64,000 bases of DNA from an uncultured Draconibacterium sp. (GTDB lineage: Bacteria; Bacteroidota; Bacteroidia; Bacteroidales; Prolixibacteraceae): contig NZ_OY781464.1 of the NCBI RefSeq assembly GCF_963676735.1, forward strand, positions 2,823,001-2,887,000. The letters run 5' to 3'. The notes under the pieces were generated by a model. The model searched no databases. It was not told the origin of the DNA and was given only the letters and a program-made list of their open reading frames with translations. The position numbers and the translations under genes were made by a program. Positions 44,530 through 52,918 of this stretch are shown here, in pieces; positions within the stretch are counted from its first letter, which is position 1; each line of letters begins with the position of its first letter.

Positions 44530-46470
44530 TTATTTAAAATGATAGGTTAAACCAAGTCGGTACGAAATACCCGGCATGGCATAGCCCCAGCTTGCCTGGT
44601 AATCTTCGTCGAACAGGTTATTAACCATGGCGTTTATTTTAATTCGGTGTTGCGTATTTAATTTCCAGTTGTAGCTAACTGCGAGGTTGGTTAGCGAATA
44701 GGCATCCAGAATATTTTTGTTTTCTTCATCGGTAAACTGTTCGCCTGAATAGCTTTGATCAACTACCAATGCTAAGTCCTTATAAGAGGCGCTAAAAAAA
44801 GCCGTTGCGCTGGTTTTCGGTACATATTCCATTTGTCGGTTAAGGGCATTGGTTTCATTCAGCGATTCTACCCTTTCGGCAACGGTGTACGTCAAATTCA
44901 ATCCCCAGTTTACTGCCCACCCTTTTACCATATTATAATTCCAGTCGGTCATTAGCTCAAGTCCTTTGCTTTCTACTTTCTGCACATTCTCGGCATACCA
45001 AAACGATCCGCCATTTTTCCATAAAATCCAGTCGTCCACCTTCATCAGAAAAGCATTCAGTTTAACATTACCCGACTTATTACCGGTGCAGTAGCTCCAC
45101 TTTGAACCAATTTCGTAGTTCATGCCTTTCTCAGGATTCAGATCGGGGTTTCCGCCGGGCACCCAAAACCGGTCGTTAAAGGTTGGCACACGGTAGCTAC
45201 GCGCTATGTTTCCACTAAATTTTAGCACATATTTTTCTTTTGAAAGAGCCAGATAGTTTACTCCAAGCGAGGGGGTAAACGGAACTTCAAAATCAGTTAC
45301 AAATCCCTGGCGCAGATTAAGGGTTGCGGTAAGTTTGTTAAAAAACCGATGGTAATACGAGGCGTAAAGGTCTACCCGGGTTTCGTGCTCCAGTGTTTCT
45401 GAATAAGCGTACACAGTTGGATAAATACGGGTAGCTTTTGCCCCGGCCTTGTAACTTGCATTGGGCAAAAAATCGTGCTCAACAAAAGCTTCGCCAATTA
45501 TGCGTTGGGTTGAAATGGTGTCGGATGTGTTTTTATTACTTACAGCATTATCGAAAACATAGCCACCGTTGATTTCGTACTTAAACGGTTTTTTACGGTT
45601 TTTATAACCGGTCCAAATACGAATATGCTCATCGTCATAAACTTCCTGCAGTTGCGGATTAAAATAATTTACCGCCATGTTTTGCTGCACCTGGTGCCAG
45701 TCGTTTTCAATCCAGACATTAAAGATGAAGTATTCATTAGTGGCAAAACGATAATTAAATTCCTGCAACAGCCCCCTATTTTCAATGGCCGCATTCTGCT
45801 GCGTGTCTCGAATGCCTATCTGCTGTGTTTCAAAGTCTTTCTGAGGATTAAGAAACGGAAAATTGTTTGTTTTGGAATAATAATAAGCACGCGTTACCGA
45901 TTCGAATTTTCCGTTACCGAGAAATATTTTTGTTCCATACAATTGTTCGCCAAACGAACCATTTGCAATTCTCGCTTCGGCTTTTACACCTTTTGTCCAG
46001 TTGTTTTGCAAGCCTAAATGAATGGCACCACCAATACTTCCCGATCCGTTTACCGAGCTGGCACTGCCAAACTGCACTCCCACATTATCAAACAAATAAA
46101 CCGGCACGTTGCTTACGTTTGAGTGGCCAAGGGTTAGCGAATTAATATTTATTCCACCAAAATTTAAGCTGGTATGGTCGGGTGCCGACCCCCTGATGCG
46201 GATGGTTGCCAGCCCTCCGGCATTGGTTTTAAAAGGTACGGGTAGCGTTCGCGAAAGCAATTGCTCTAAGTTACCATCCTGCGCCAACGAAAACTGGCTG
46301 GCACCTATGCTTTCTATTTTTGCCCCCGATTGGTACTTCCGAAGCTTACCATAGCTAACCACTTCGTCAACATGTACCGTGTCAAACACTGTAAACAATT
46401 CTTGTGCAGAAACATTTTGTGCCCAAGCCAATAAGAGTATCCCAAAAACAACAAACCTCCTCATTATCAA
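44530..46470 (-). CDS. btuB: TonB-dependent cobalamin receptor BtuB
   Basis: This is a 646-aa outer-membrane receptor. A signal peptide (RRFVVFGILLLAWAQNVSA) is followed by a plug domain with ATIRIRGSAPDHTSLNFGGININSL and a barrel with many aromatic strands, ending GISYRLGLTYHFK. A cobalamin riboswitch about 95 bases upstream and the btuG-like gene downstream identify the substrate. It has no carboxypeptidase-regulatory domain, unlike the sugar-locus receptor at 13.9 kb. Confidence 0.93.
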   Translation of the reverse strand: MIMRRFVVFGILLLAWAQNVSAQELFTVFDTVHVDEVVSYGKLRKYQSGAKIESIGASQFSLAQDGNLEQLLSRTLPVPFKTNAGGLATIRIRGSAPDHTSLNFGGININSLTLGHSNVSNVPVYLFDNVGVQFGSASSVNGSGSIGGAIHLGLQNNWTKGVKAEARIANGSFGEQLYGTKIFLGNGKFESVTRAYYYSKTNNFPFLNPQKDFETQQIGIRDTQQNAAIENRGLLQEFNYRFATNEYFIFNVWIENDWHQVQQNMAVNYFNPQLQEVYDDEHIRIWTGYKNRKKPFKYEINGGYVFDNAVSNKNTSDTISTQRIIGEAFVEHDFLPNASYKAGAKATRIYPTVYAYSETLEHETRVDLYASYYHRFFNKLTATLNLRQGFVTDFEVPFTPSLGVNYLALSKEKYVLKFSGNIARSYRVPTFNDRFWVPGGNPDLNPEKGMNYEIGSKWSYCTGNKSGNVKLNAFLMKVDDWILWKNGGSFWYAENVQKVESKGLELMTDWNYNMVKGWAVNWGLNLTYTVAERVESLNETNALNRQMEYVPKTSATAFFSASYKDLALVVDQSYSGEQFTDEENKNILDAYSLTNLAVSYNWKLNTQHRIKINAMVNNLFDEDYQASWGYAMPGISYRLGLTYHFK

Positions 46471-46562
46471 ATTTTAAGGAGCTTTGGATAAATCAGTGAA
46501 AAATACTTTTTGAATATTTCTCAAGCTTTTATCCCGAAGCTTAATTATAAATTATTGAATTT

Positions 46563-46753
46563 ATGGCAGGTCTTCTGGCTCATCCCGGTTATTGATGCCT
46601 TCCCTCCTGATTCCATCAGGAAGTGGCTTTTGTGGTTCAATAACACTAATTGCAACTTGCAATTGGGACTTACAGCTGCGGGTACAGCTCCGGATTCACA
46701 CCGGATTCCCTTTTCATCTTATTTCTGATTAAGAAATTATAAGAACCTAAATT
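46563..46753 (-). promoter_or_regulatory. Cobalamin riboswitch before btuB
   Basis: On the minus strand the B12-box region reads GGGAATCCGGTG, then GAGCTGTACCCGCAGCTGTAA, then the late GGGAAGGC...GATGAGCCAGAAGACCTGCC element, all hallmarks of the adenosylcobalamin riboswitch. It ends ~93 bases before btuB. A -7 box precedes it. Repression of btuB-btuG, and perhaps the cob genes, by adenosylcobalamin is expected. Confidence 0.93.
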
Positions 46754-46759
46754 CGTTAG

Positions 46760-46767
46760 CAAAGATA
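46760..46767 (-). promoter_or_regulatory. -7 box of the btuB riboswitch transcript
   Basis: TATCTTTG on the minus strand, just upstream of the riboswitch. The same octamer precedes the second riboswitch. Confidence 0.65.
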
Positions 46768-47028
46768 ATCACAATTTTTAACAAGACTGTTTTTTGAGGA
46801 AAAGTTGTTTCAACTATTAACGACAGTTATTAACAAGACTCACAATCATCTCACATCCTGCTACTTACATTTCTAAGGAATCAGAAAAAACACCCCATAA
46901 TATTAAATTAAAGATGGAATTGAAGCTTACACAAAGTGTAAACGAGTATGAAAAATTATAAAAAAAGTAAAATAAGTAAGAATACTGCACAAAACTTGCG
47001 AGTGCTCTTTTTTTAAAAAAACAGGGCA

Positions 47029-47193
47029 ATGAAAACAAGAGTAAGCACAAAAAGAAAACGCAGAGATTTTAGAGTTAAAATAAACAGGAATAATTTAATG
47101 AATAGGTTTATTCGGGAAATTGAACGCGAAGAACCACTTGAAGGAGCTATCCGTGAAACAATGTTGGTTTACCAACCGGTAATTATAAAATAA
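47029..47193 (+). CDS. Small basic hypothetical protein (54 aa)
   Basis: The ATG at 47029 follows a purine-rich ACAGGGCA and opens 54 codons. The N-terminal half is very basic (MKTRVSTKRKRRDFRVKINR) and the C-terminal half is acidic then hydrophobic (REIEREEPLEGAIRE ... VYQPVIIK). It lies alone on the plus strand in the gap between btuB and btuD, which are both on the minus strand. I do not recognise it. The preceding 260 bases are AT-rich with no other feature I can name. Confidence 0.45.
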   Translation: MKTRVSTKRKRRDFRVKINRNNLMNRFIREIEREEPLEGAIRETMLVYQPVIIK

Positions 47194-47214
47194 ATTTAGG
47201 CGAGTACTCCTTTT

Positions 47215-48015
47215 TCACTTTTTTTCGATTACCTCTTCTGACACCAAAAACACCACCGGTTTATTTGATATCGGATTAGTGCGGGTTACCACTACCGTTT
47301 CGTAAACTGCTTCAATATCTTTATAGTTTAACACTTCGGTTGGAGCTCCTTTTTTACGTATCCGGCCATTTTGCATCATAATTAACGAATCGCAATACTC
47401 GCCCGCCAGGTTTAAATCATGAATTATCATTAGCACCGATAAGCCAAGCTCCCGACTTAAGCGGCGAATGAGGTTTAATATTTGTACCTGGTGGGTAATA
47501 TCCAAATGCGATGTTGGTTCGTCGAGCAATAGTAATTGTGGCTCCTGGGTTAGCGCACGGGCAATGCCTGCCAACTGTTGCTCGCCACCACTCAGGGCGT
47601 TCATATATTTTCCTTTTAGTTTGTCTACGCCAGTAAGTTTCATGTATTTCTCGGCGATAGCAAAATCATCTTTGGTTTCGAAAAACTGGAACTGTTTGTG
47701 ATAAGGAATACGCCCCATTAACACATATTCTTCAACGGTCATACTTCCGATTTCAATATTTTGGGTAACAATTGCAATGTGTTGTGCACGTTGTTTCAAA
47801 TTCATGTTTTGCATATCAGAATTTTGCAAAACCATATTGCCATGTAAGGGGTCGAGTTCGCCGGCAACCCCACGAAACAGTGTTGTTTTACCTGATCCGT
47901 TTGGACCGATAATACCAACAAAATCGCCCTTGTTAATCGAAAAACTAACATCACTGACCACGAACTTACCTGGATAACCGCACGAAAAATTATTAAGTTG
48001 AAAAAAGTGTTCCAT
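47215..48015 (-). CDS. btuD: Cobalamin ABC transporter ATPase
   Basis: The 266-aa ATPase has Walker A GIIGPNGSGKTT (37-45 core), signature LSGGEQQLAGIARAL and Walker B LLLLDEPTSHLD. It is of the FecE/BtuD type that pairs with BtuC-like permeases. It lies two bases downstream of the permease gene in btuF-cobO-btuC-btuD under the second cobalamin riboswitch, which identifies the cargo as a corrinoid. Confidence 0.92.
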   Translation of the reverse strand: MEHFFQLNNFSCGYPGKFVVSDVSFSINKGDFVGIIGPNGSGKTTLFRGVAGELDPLHGNMVLQNSDMQNMNLKQRAQHIAIVTQNIEIGSMTVEEYVLMGRIPYHKQFQFFETKDDFAIAEKYMKLTGVDKLKGKYMNALSGGEQQLAGIARALTQEPQLLLLDEPTSHLDITHQVQILNLIRRLSRELGLSVLMIIHDLNLAGEYCDSLIMMQNGRIRKKGAPTEVLNYKDIEAVYETVVVTRTNPISNKPVVFLVSEEVIEKK

Positions 48016-48016
48016 A

Positions 48017-49036
48017 CTAATTCAGTTTAAAATGCGATTTTGAGCGACTCAACACAACAATAAACACCAGTCCGCCAACAAAACCGGTAATAACCCCAAT
48101 GGGCAATTCGTTGGGCGATATTATTGTACGGGCAAGCGTATCGGAAAGAATCAGAAAAATTGCACCACCCAAAAACGAGCCGGCCAGTAAAACGCGGTAA
48201 TCGTTGCCAATTATTAAACGAACAAGGTGTGGAATTACCAATCCCACAAAGCCAATAACTCCCGCAACCGAAACGGCAATTCCGGTAAGCAGGGAAGCAA
48301 CAAAAAACAACAATTTAATGGCCACGCCGGTATTTATTCCCAGGTGGCGGGCTTTAACCTCACCAAGGCGAAGTGCATTTAAGGTTTGTGCAAACAAATA
48401 CGAAATCAGCAAGCCTGAAAGCGAAGCATAAAACGCAATTTTTATAAGCGCTGCATTCGACTCATCTAACGAGCCCATCACCCAGAATACGATATTATGT
48501 AAATTTTCGGCGGTTGAGATTGACATTAAAAACATCATAGCAGAAGAGGATACAAAGCTTACCATAACGCCAATCAGCAGCATACTGTTAATACTTAATC
48601 CTCCACGCTTTATACTTAAAAAATAAACCAAAAACAAGGTAACAAGGGCCCCTAAAAAGCCAAAAGCAGGTAACGAAAGATAGCTGGCGGTGCCGATTCC
48701 CAAAACAATAGCAATGGCCACCCCCAGTGCAGCACCTCCTGAAATTCCCAAAGTGTAAGGTTCAACCAGTGGGTTACGGTAAATCCCCTGCAAGAGGGCT
48801 CCAGACAAACTCAACGCCCCACCTACCCCAACGGCCAGCATAATTCGGGGGATACGAATTTTGGTTAAGACAGTAAATTCAATGCTGTTTTTCTCAGCCA
48901 AAATCCGGGGCAACTGCCAAAGTACAACTTTAATCTCGCCCGACGACAGCGAAATAACGATGGCTGCCAACAACAACACCAGCAACAGAACGATAAAAAC
49001 CCCCCACTTTATATATTTAATGTTCATCTTCTGCAA
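48017..49036 (-). CDS. btuC: Cobalamin ABC transporter permease
   Basis: The 339-aa FecCD/BtuC-family permease has about ten membrane segments. Family motifs include RIPRIMLAVGVGGALSLSGALLQGIYRNPLVEPYTLGISGGAALG, and VAGVIGFVGLVIPHLVRLIIGNDYR, the coupling region that meets BtuD. The start may be 49036 or the second Met at 49027. It forms the inner-membrane channel for B12 with BtuD and BtuF. Confidence 0.92.
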   Translation of the reverse strand: MQKMNIKYIKWGVFIVLLLVLLLAAIVISLSSGEIKVVLWQLPRILAEKNSIEFTVLTKIRIPRIMLAVGVGGALSLSGALLQGIYRNPLVEPYTLGISGGAALGVAIAIVLGIGTASYLSLPAFGFLGALVTLFLVYFLSIKRGGLSINSMLLIGVMVSFVSSSAMMFLMSISTAENLHNIVFWVMGSLDESNAALIKIAFYASLSGLLISYLFAQTLNALRLGEVKARHLGINTGVAIKLLFFVASLLTGIAVSVAGVIGFVGLVIPHLVRLIIGNDYRVLLAGSFLGGAIFLILSDTLARTIISPNELPIGVITGFVGGLVFIVVLSRSKSHFKLN

Positions 49037-49082
49037 TTCTAATCCAAAGTAAATAAAAAAGGTAGTTCATTAGCCGCAATCG

Positions 49083-49610
49083 TTAATATTCTATTCCTTC
49101 GCGAGCCATTACTCCCGCATCAAACGGATGCTTTTCTTTTGCCAAAACCGATACATAATCTGCCACCTCTTTAATGCGTTTGCTGGCTCCTCTGCCGGTT
49201 AAAACCAATTCCGTTTCTGCGGGTTTCTGTTTAATAAAACTTAAGAGTTCGTCTTCCGAGATATAGCCGTATTTAATGGCTATTAAAATTTCGTCGAGTA
49301 CCAGTAGTTTTACCGCTCTGGCAGCTATAAAATCGAGTAGTTTTTGTAAACCATCGGTGGTTGAGGCATGATACTCCCCCGGTGTAATTTGCGGGTTAGC
49401 CAAAGGCATTCCTTCCGAAAAAGTAAAGACCGCTGCCCCCTGTGTTTTCAGAACCTTTAATTCATTATAACCACACAAATCGGGCTTTTTAAAAAACGAA
49501 GCATAAACAACGGAAAAACCATGCCCCAACGCTCGGATAGCTAATCCTACCGCCGCTGTTGTTTTTCCTTTTCCTTCGCCGGTGTAAATATGAATCAGTC
49601 CTTTTCGCAT
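49083..49610 (-). CDS. cobO: Cob(I)alamin / cobyrinic acid a,c-diamide adenosyltransferase
   Basis: This 175-aa P-loop enzyme of the CobA/CobO type adds the adenosyl group to corrinoids. Walker A is TGEGKGKTTAAVG (residues 10-22), and LVLDEILIAIKYGYIS and LVLTGRGAS are further family motifs. It starts one base after the stop of btuF, so imported corrinoid binding and adenosylation are co-expressed under the same riboswitch. Confidence 0.94.
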   Translation of the reverse strand: MRKGLIHIYTGEGKGKTTAAVGLAIRALGHGFSVVYASFFKKPDLCGYNELKVLKTQGAAVFTFSEGMPLANPQITPGEYHASTTDGLQKLLDFIAARAVKLLVLDEILIAIKYGYISEDELLSFIKQKPAETELVLTGRGASKRIKEVADYVSVLAKEKHPFDAGVMAREGIEY

Positions 49611-49611
49611 T

Positions 49612-50418
49612 TTACTCGCTTATAAATGAGAAAACATCTTCAAGTGCCTGCACAAAATTGGCCGGAGTAGGACTGCACGACGTTTCTGATGAAATTAAAA
49701 AAACCTTGTTTTGTTTAACCGCCGACACCCCTTTAAAACTATTCCAAAGGTCCAGCTCCTGCTGACCAAAACCGCCCATTTCTGCAATAATTATCAGGTC
49801 CGGATTTTTTAACACCACACTCTCGCGGGTGAGTGTGCCGTGTTTTAATCCCGAAGCGATGTTTTTGCCGTTACAAAAAGTAATAAAGTCATTCATATAA
49901 GTACCATCAAGCACACTAAAAATGGGGTTAGCCCCAATTTGGAAAAAGATTTTACGGGGCGGTAGTTTTTTTGCCATCTCCCGAATTTCGTCAACTCTCT
50001 TACGGGCACTGGCCACTACTTTTTCGCCACCATCTCGGCAGCCTATTAATTGAGCGATCTGTTGGTTTTGCTCACAAATTTCGTCAAATGACATGGGCGT
50101 TTCCATTACAACGACATCTAATCCAAGCTTGCGCATTGCCGCAATATCCTGAGCTTTTGTCAGCTTCATGGTTAACACCACGTCTGGCTGTAAGGCTAAA
50201 ATCTTCTCCACATTTACATCAATGGTTGAGCCTATCCGATTAACTCCATCGTTAACAGCCTGTGTGCAATAACTGGTGCAGCCAACCAGCTTGTTTTTAC
50301 CGCCAACCAGGTACACGTTTTCGGTTATCGATGGTGCCAGCGATATTACACGAGTATGGTCTTGTGCAACAACCGTTAACTGCACCAACAACAATAACAA
50401 GATTAATTTATATCTCAT
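49612..50418 (-). CDS. btuF: Cobalamin-binding ABC transporter substrate protein
   Basis: This 268-aa periplasmic protein has signal peptide MRYKLILLLLLVQLTVVAQ and the helical-backbone binding fold: RVISLAPSITENVYLVGGKNKLVGCTSYC at the start and LQPDVVLTMKLTKAQ in the first lobe. KQNKVFLISSETSCSPTPANFVQALEDVF is at the end. It is the first gene after the second cobalamin riboswitch. Together with btuC and btuD it forms a complete importer. Confidence 0.9.
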   Translation of the reverse strand: MRYKLILLLLLVQLTVVAQDHTRVISLAPSITENVYLVGGKNKLVGCTSYCTQAVNDGVNRIGSTIDVNVEKILALQPDVVLTMKLTKAQDIAAMRKLGLDVVVMETPMSFDEICEQNQQIAQLIGCRDGGEKVVASARKRVDEIREMAKKLPPRKIFFQIGANPIFSVLDGTYMNDFITFCNGKNIASGLKHGTLTRESVVLKNPDLIIIAEMGGFGQQELDLWNSFKGVSAVKQNKVFLISSETSCSPTPANFVQALEDVFSFISE

Positions 50419-50508
50419 CTGTTTTAAAATTTGCTGGAAATGAAACTGCAGAAATCAAATGTATGATTCCCGAAACTTTATCCCCGAAGTTCGTTCATCT
50501 AAATCTTT

Positions 50509-50664
50509 TTGGCAGGTCTTCTGACTCATCCCTTTAAATTGTTGCCTTCCCGTCATTGGCATAACCGACAGTGGCGTAAGAAACAATCCGTACCAGGATT
50601 TACAGCTGCGGGCACAGTTCCGGATTCTCACCGGATTCCCTAAGCGCGTTATTGCGCAACCAAT
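50509..50664 (-). promoter_or_regulatory. Cobalamin riboswitch before btuF
   Basis: On the minus strand the motifs are GGGAATCCGGTGAGAATCCGG, GAACTGTGCCCGCAGCTGTAA and GATGAGTCAGAAGACCTGCC, the conserved cobalamin riboswitch core. It ends about 91 bases before btuF, the same distance as the btuB riboswitch, and a TATCTTTG -7 box precedes it. Confidence 0.93.
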
Positions 50665-50670
50665 AGCATG

Positions 50671-50678
50671 CAAAGATA
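50671..50678 (-). promoter_or_regulatory. -7 box of the btuF riboswitch transcript
   Basis: TATCTTTG on the minus strand, seven bases upstream of the riboswitch core. Confidence 0.65.
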
Positions 50679-50739
50679 GACAAAAGTTAAAAGCGACGGT
50701 TGGAGCTACGAAAATTTATTTCAAAACCGAAAAAAAAGT

Positions 50740-51504
50740 TCAGGCCTTGTTTTTTATTCCGTATTCGTCCGGGTATTCAATATCAACCAAAAACAAGCCT
50801 TGCGAAGGAGCTGACGCCCCGGCCTCGCCACGATTCTTTTTTTCAATTATTTCGCGAAACTGCTGTACACTAATTTTTCCTTGCCCCACCTCGAGTAAAG
50901 TACCCACAACTGCACGCACCATATTTCGTAAAAAGCGATCGGCTTTTATAACAAATTTAAGTTGCTGCTCATCTATCACCCATTCGGCTTGCATTATTTT
51001 GCAGTTATTGGTCTTTACATCAGTATGCAAGCGGCTAAAGCTGGTAAAATCAGTGTACTCAAACAGCGTTTGGGCTGCCTGGTTCATTTGGTCCACATCC
51101 AGTGGTTTCAGGTACTTATAACTGGTTTCTGTTGCAAACGGATTTTTTTCGGTGCTAATAAAATAATGATACGTGCGCGAGCGGGCATCAAAGCGGGCGT
51201 GTGCTTCCGAGCTAACAGGCCAAAACTGCTGAATAGCAATATCCGATGGTAAAAAACTGTTTAATTTATATACCAAATCCAGCTCTGGCGAAATGGGCTT
51301 GCTGGCATCAAAATGCAAAATAAAATACGAAGCGTGCACACCAGTATCAGTGCGCCCGGCACCTACAACAGCTACTTTTTCACGTAAAATTTTTGACAAG
51401 GCATCTTCAATTACTTCCTGCACTGAAATTGCATTAGGTTGAATTTGCCATCCGTGGTAGGAAGTTCCCTTGTAACTAAGCTGTAAAAAATAACGTTGCG
51501 ACAT
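50740..51504 (-). CDS. truA: tRNA pseudouridine(38-40) synthase
   Basis: TruA modifies uridines 38-40 of tRNA anticodon arms. The catalytic Asp is D53 in GAGRTDTGVHA. The start RYFLQLSYKGTSYHGWQIQPNAISVQ is typical and fixes the ATG at 51504 (254 aa); the longer frame to 51555 is spurious. RFDARSRTYHYFI and FLRNMVRAVVGTLLEVG are further family blocks. It is monocistronic on the minus strand. Confidence 0.95.
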   Translation of the reverse strand: MSQRYFLQLSYKGTSYHGWQIQPNAISVQEVIEDALSKILREKVAVVGAGRTDTGVHASYFILHFDASKPISPELDLVYKLNSFLPSDIAIQQFWPVSSEAHARFDARSRTYHYFISTEKNPFATETSYKYLKPLDVDQMNQAAQTLFEYTDFTSFSRLHTDVKTNNCKIMQAEWVIDEQQLKFVIKADRFLRNMVRAVVGTLLEVGQGKISVQQFREIIEKKNRGEAGASAPSQGLFLVDIEYPDEYGIKNKA

Positions 51505-51566
51505 TTTAGTATATTTAAATTGCAAAACTATAGAAAAAGTTAAGAGCACAGTCACAACTTAAAACG

Positions 51567-51600
51567 TAAAAACCGCTCTTCTGATTTGAAGAACGGTTTT
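51567..51600 (-). terminator. Orphan terminator upstream of truA
   Basis: AAAACCG and TCTTC (51569-51581) pair with GAAGA and CGGTTTT (51588-51600) around one mismatch. On the minus strand a T5 run follows. It lies upstream of truA, so it ends some other minus-strand transcript, for which the region 51600-51760 is the only candidate. Confidence 0.7.
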
Positions 51601-51661
51601 ACTGAGCGTTAAATTCGCCGGACTTCCTAACAAAGTCCCCCAAAAATCTCTTACGTTTCAT
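51599..51661 (-). CDS. Possible micro-ORF (20 aa, basic) ahead of the orphan terminator
   Basis: The minus-strand frame is MKRKRFLGDFVRKSGEFNAQ, ending with its stop codon at the foot of the terminator hairpin. An ATG two codons upstream (51667) is also possible. Its ATG overlaps the stop of the preceding micro-ORF by one base (TGATG). I do not recognise it. The region could instead be a structured non-coding RNA. Confidence 0.35.
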   Translation of the reverse strand: MKRKRFLGDFVRKSGEFNAQ

Positions 51662-51735
51662 CACCATTTACAACAACTACCCCTCTCGATGCTTTGATTA
51701 CCTTTTAATACTTTCTGTACGAACCATAAGGCCAT
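51661..51735 (-). CDS. Possible micro-ORF (24 aa) coupled to the next
   Basis: The minus-strand frame starts MALWFVQKVLKGNQSIERG and ends in SCCKW. The TGA at 51663-51661 overlaps the ATG of the 20-aa frame. A purine-rich GAGAGGGG lies inside it, ahead of the downstream ATG. Support comes only from the arrangement: two abutting small frames followed by a terminator. A non-coding RNA explanation is equally possible. Confidence 0.3.
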   Translation of the reverse strand: MALWFVQKVLKGNQSIERGSCCKW

Positions 51736-52046
51736 TTTTCCATTCAGCCCTGTTTTTATTTTACGGCCGCCTGTAAATAATCGACAGTACAACCATTTGT
51801 TCGTTAAAATTACAGGTTTAAGTTTCTAAAAACAATAGAAAAAAGTTGTTGCTGAACAATAAAGGTTTTTCTGGTGAAAATTTGACAGACCCTACTTTTC
51901 TAAAAATCAGCAACACAAACCAAAACACACCAAACACCATGTCATTCAGACACATAAGTCTGCAATTTTTTCAGAGTTTTTAACCCGGAACGCCATTTGC
52001 AAAAGGTCTTTCAGAAACGTTCATTTATTGTTTAACCATAAAAGTT
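51736..52046. other. Intergenic region before hsp20
   Basis: AT-rich. I find no perfect TAnnTTTG box and no ORF worth reporting. The stretch TTTGACAGACC (about 51880) could be an upstream promoter element of hsp20. It should hold the hsp20 promoter and that of any minus-strand transcript ending at 51567. Confidence 0.4.
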
Positions 52047-52054
52047 AAAGGAGG
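52047..52054 (+). promoter_or_regulatory. Strong Shine-Dalgarno sequence of hsp20
   Basis: AAAGGAGG lies eight bases before the ATG at 52063. It is a near-perfect complement of the 16S anti-SD and is exceptional in this window, where other genes have AT-rich leaders. Confidence 0.8.
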
Positions 52055-52062
52055 AAATTGCC

Positions 52063-52503
52063 ATGAAATTAGCAAGAAGAAACGAACCAAATTTTCCATC
52101 ATTCTTTGACCGGTTTTTTAACAATGAATTGATGGATTGGGATTACAACAATTTCTCGAGCACCAACACTTCGTTGCCTGCAGTTAATGTAAAAGAAACA
52201 GATGATGATTTTATTATCGAGGTAGCTGCTCCGGGAATGGAAAAGAACGATTTTAAAGTAAATTTTAAAAACAATGTGCTTACCATTTCATCGGAAAAGA
52301 AAAACGAAAGTGAAGAAAAGAAAGACAGGTATACCCGCCGCGAGTTTAGCTATCAATCATTTCAACGCTCGTTTACGGTTGCCGAAAATGCAGTGCTCGG
52401 TGAAAAAATTTCGGCAAAATACAACAACGGTATTTTAAAAATAATTTTGCCGAAGCGCGAAGAGGTAAAACCGCAACCCGAGAGGGAAATTAAAATTGCC
52501 TAA
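52063..52503 (+). CDS. Small heat-shock protein (Hsp20/alpha-crystallin)
   Basis: This 146-aa chaperone holds unfolding proteins. The alpha-crystallin domain runs from about residue 42 (LPAVNVKETDDDFIIEVAAPGMEKNDFKVNFKNNVLTISSEKK) to the A-x-x-x-n-G-I-L motif (AKYNNGILKIILPKREE). The C-terminal I-x-I-like end is REIKIA. A strong Shine-Dalgarno sequence and a clear terminator frame it as a single, highly expressed gene. Confidence 0.95.
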   Translation: MKLARRNEPNFPSFFDRFFNNELMDWDYNNFSSTNTSLPAVNVKETDDDFIIEVAAPGMEKNDFKVNFKNNVLTISSEKKNESEEKKDRYTRREFSYQSFQRSFTVAENAVLGEKISAKYNNGILKIILPKREEVKPQPEREIKIA

Positions 52504-52504
52504 C

Positions 52505-52545
52505 AAAAAGCTGCTGTTCAATTTGAAAGAACAGCAGCTTTTTTT
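52505..52545 (+). terminator. hsp20 terminator
   Basis: AAAAAGCTGCTGTTC (52505-52519) pairs perfectly with GAACAGCAGCTTTTT (52529-52543), followed by more T. It overlaps the 3' end of the convergent gene. Confidence 0.88.
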
Positions 52546-52918
52546 AACTCAAAATCCAATGCTCAGCAGCTTCAATTGTGTTAAAATTCCGCACCATTAA
52601 TCCTTTCGATTTTTTTTCGAAAAGAATAGTGAAAACAATATCTTTTGGATCTTGAACGACGATAGCTATGCGTCTCCCACCAAAAACACCTGAGTGTTTC
52701 CGGTAGTATTCCACAACCAAAGCATGTTCTTCTAAATCGGCCTTAATCGTGGCCTTTCTGTAATCAACAATTAATCCGACAAAAACGTCAGGCACCTCAT
52801 TCCTTTCAAAATCTTCCTCCCAGGCATTTATTACAACCTGTGCATTTAGTTCTCCGGAATAAGTTTTGTACAAAATACGTGTTTGAAGATCAAAACGAAG
52901 TTGAGATCTTTCTTCCAT
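52544..52918 (-). CDS. SpoIIAA-like (STAS/SEC14-type) small protein
   Basis: This 124-aa protein has alternating strands and helices: TRILYKTYSGELNAQVVINAWEEDF, DVFVGLIVDYRKATI, RIAIVVQDPKDIVFTILFEKKSKGL, ending VRNFNTIEAAEHWIL. This is the pattern of the small SpoIIAA-like proteins common in Bacteroidota, whose role is unknown. There is no signal peptide. It is convergent with hsp20 and shares its terminator region. The assignment is by pattern only. Confidence 0.6.
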   Translation of the reverse strand: MEERSQLRFDLQTRILYKTYSGELNAQVVINAWEEDFERNEVPDVFVGLIVDYRKATIKADLEEHALVVEYYRKHSGVFGGRRIAIVVQDPKDIVFTILFEKKSKGLMVRNFNTIEAAEHWILS

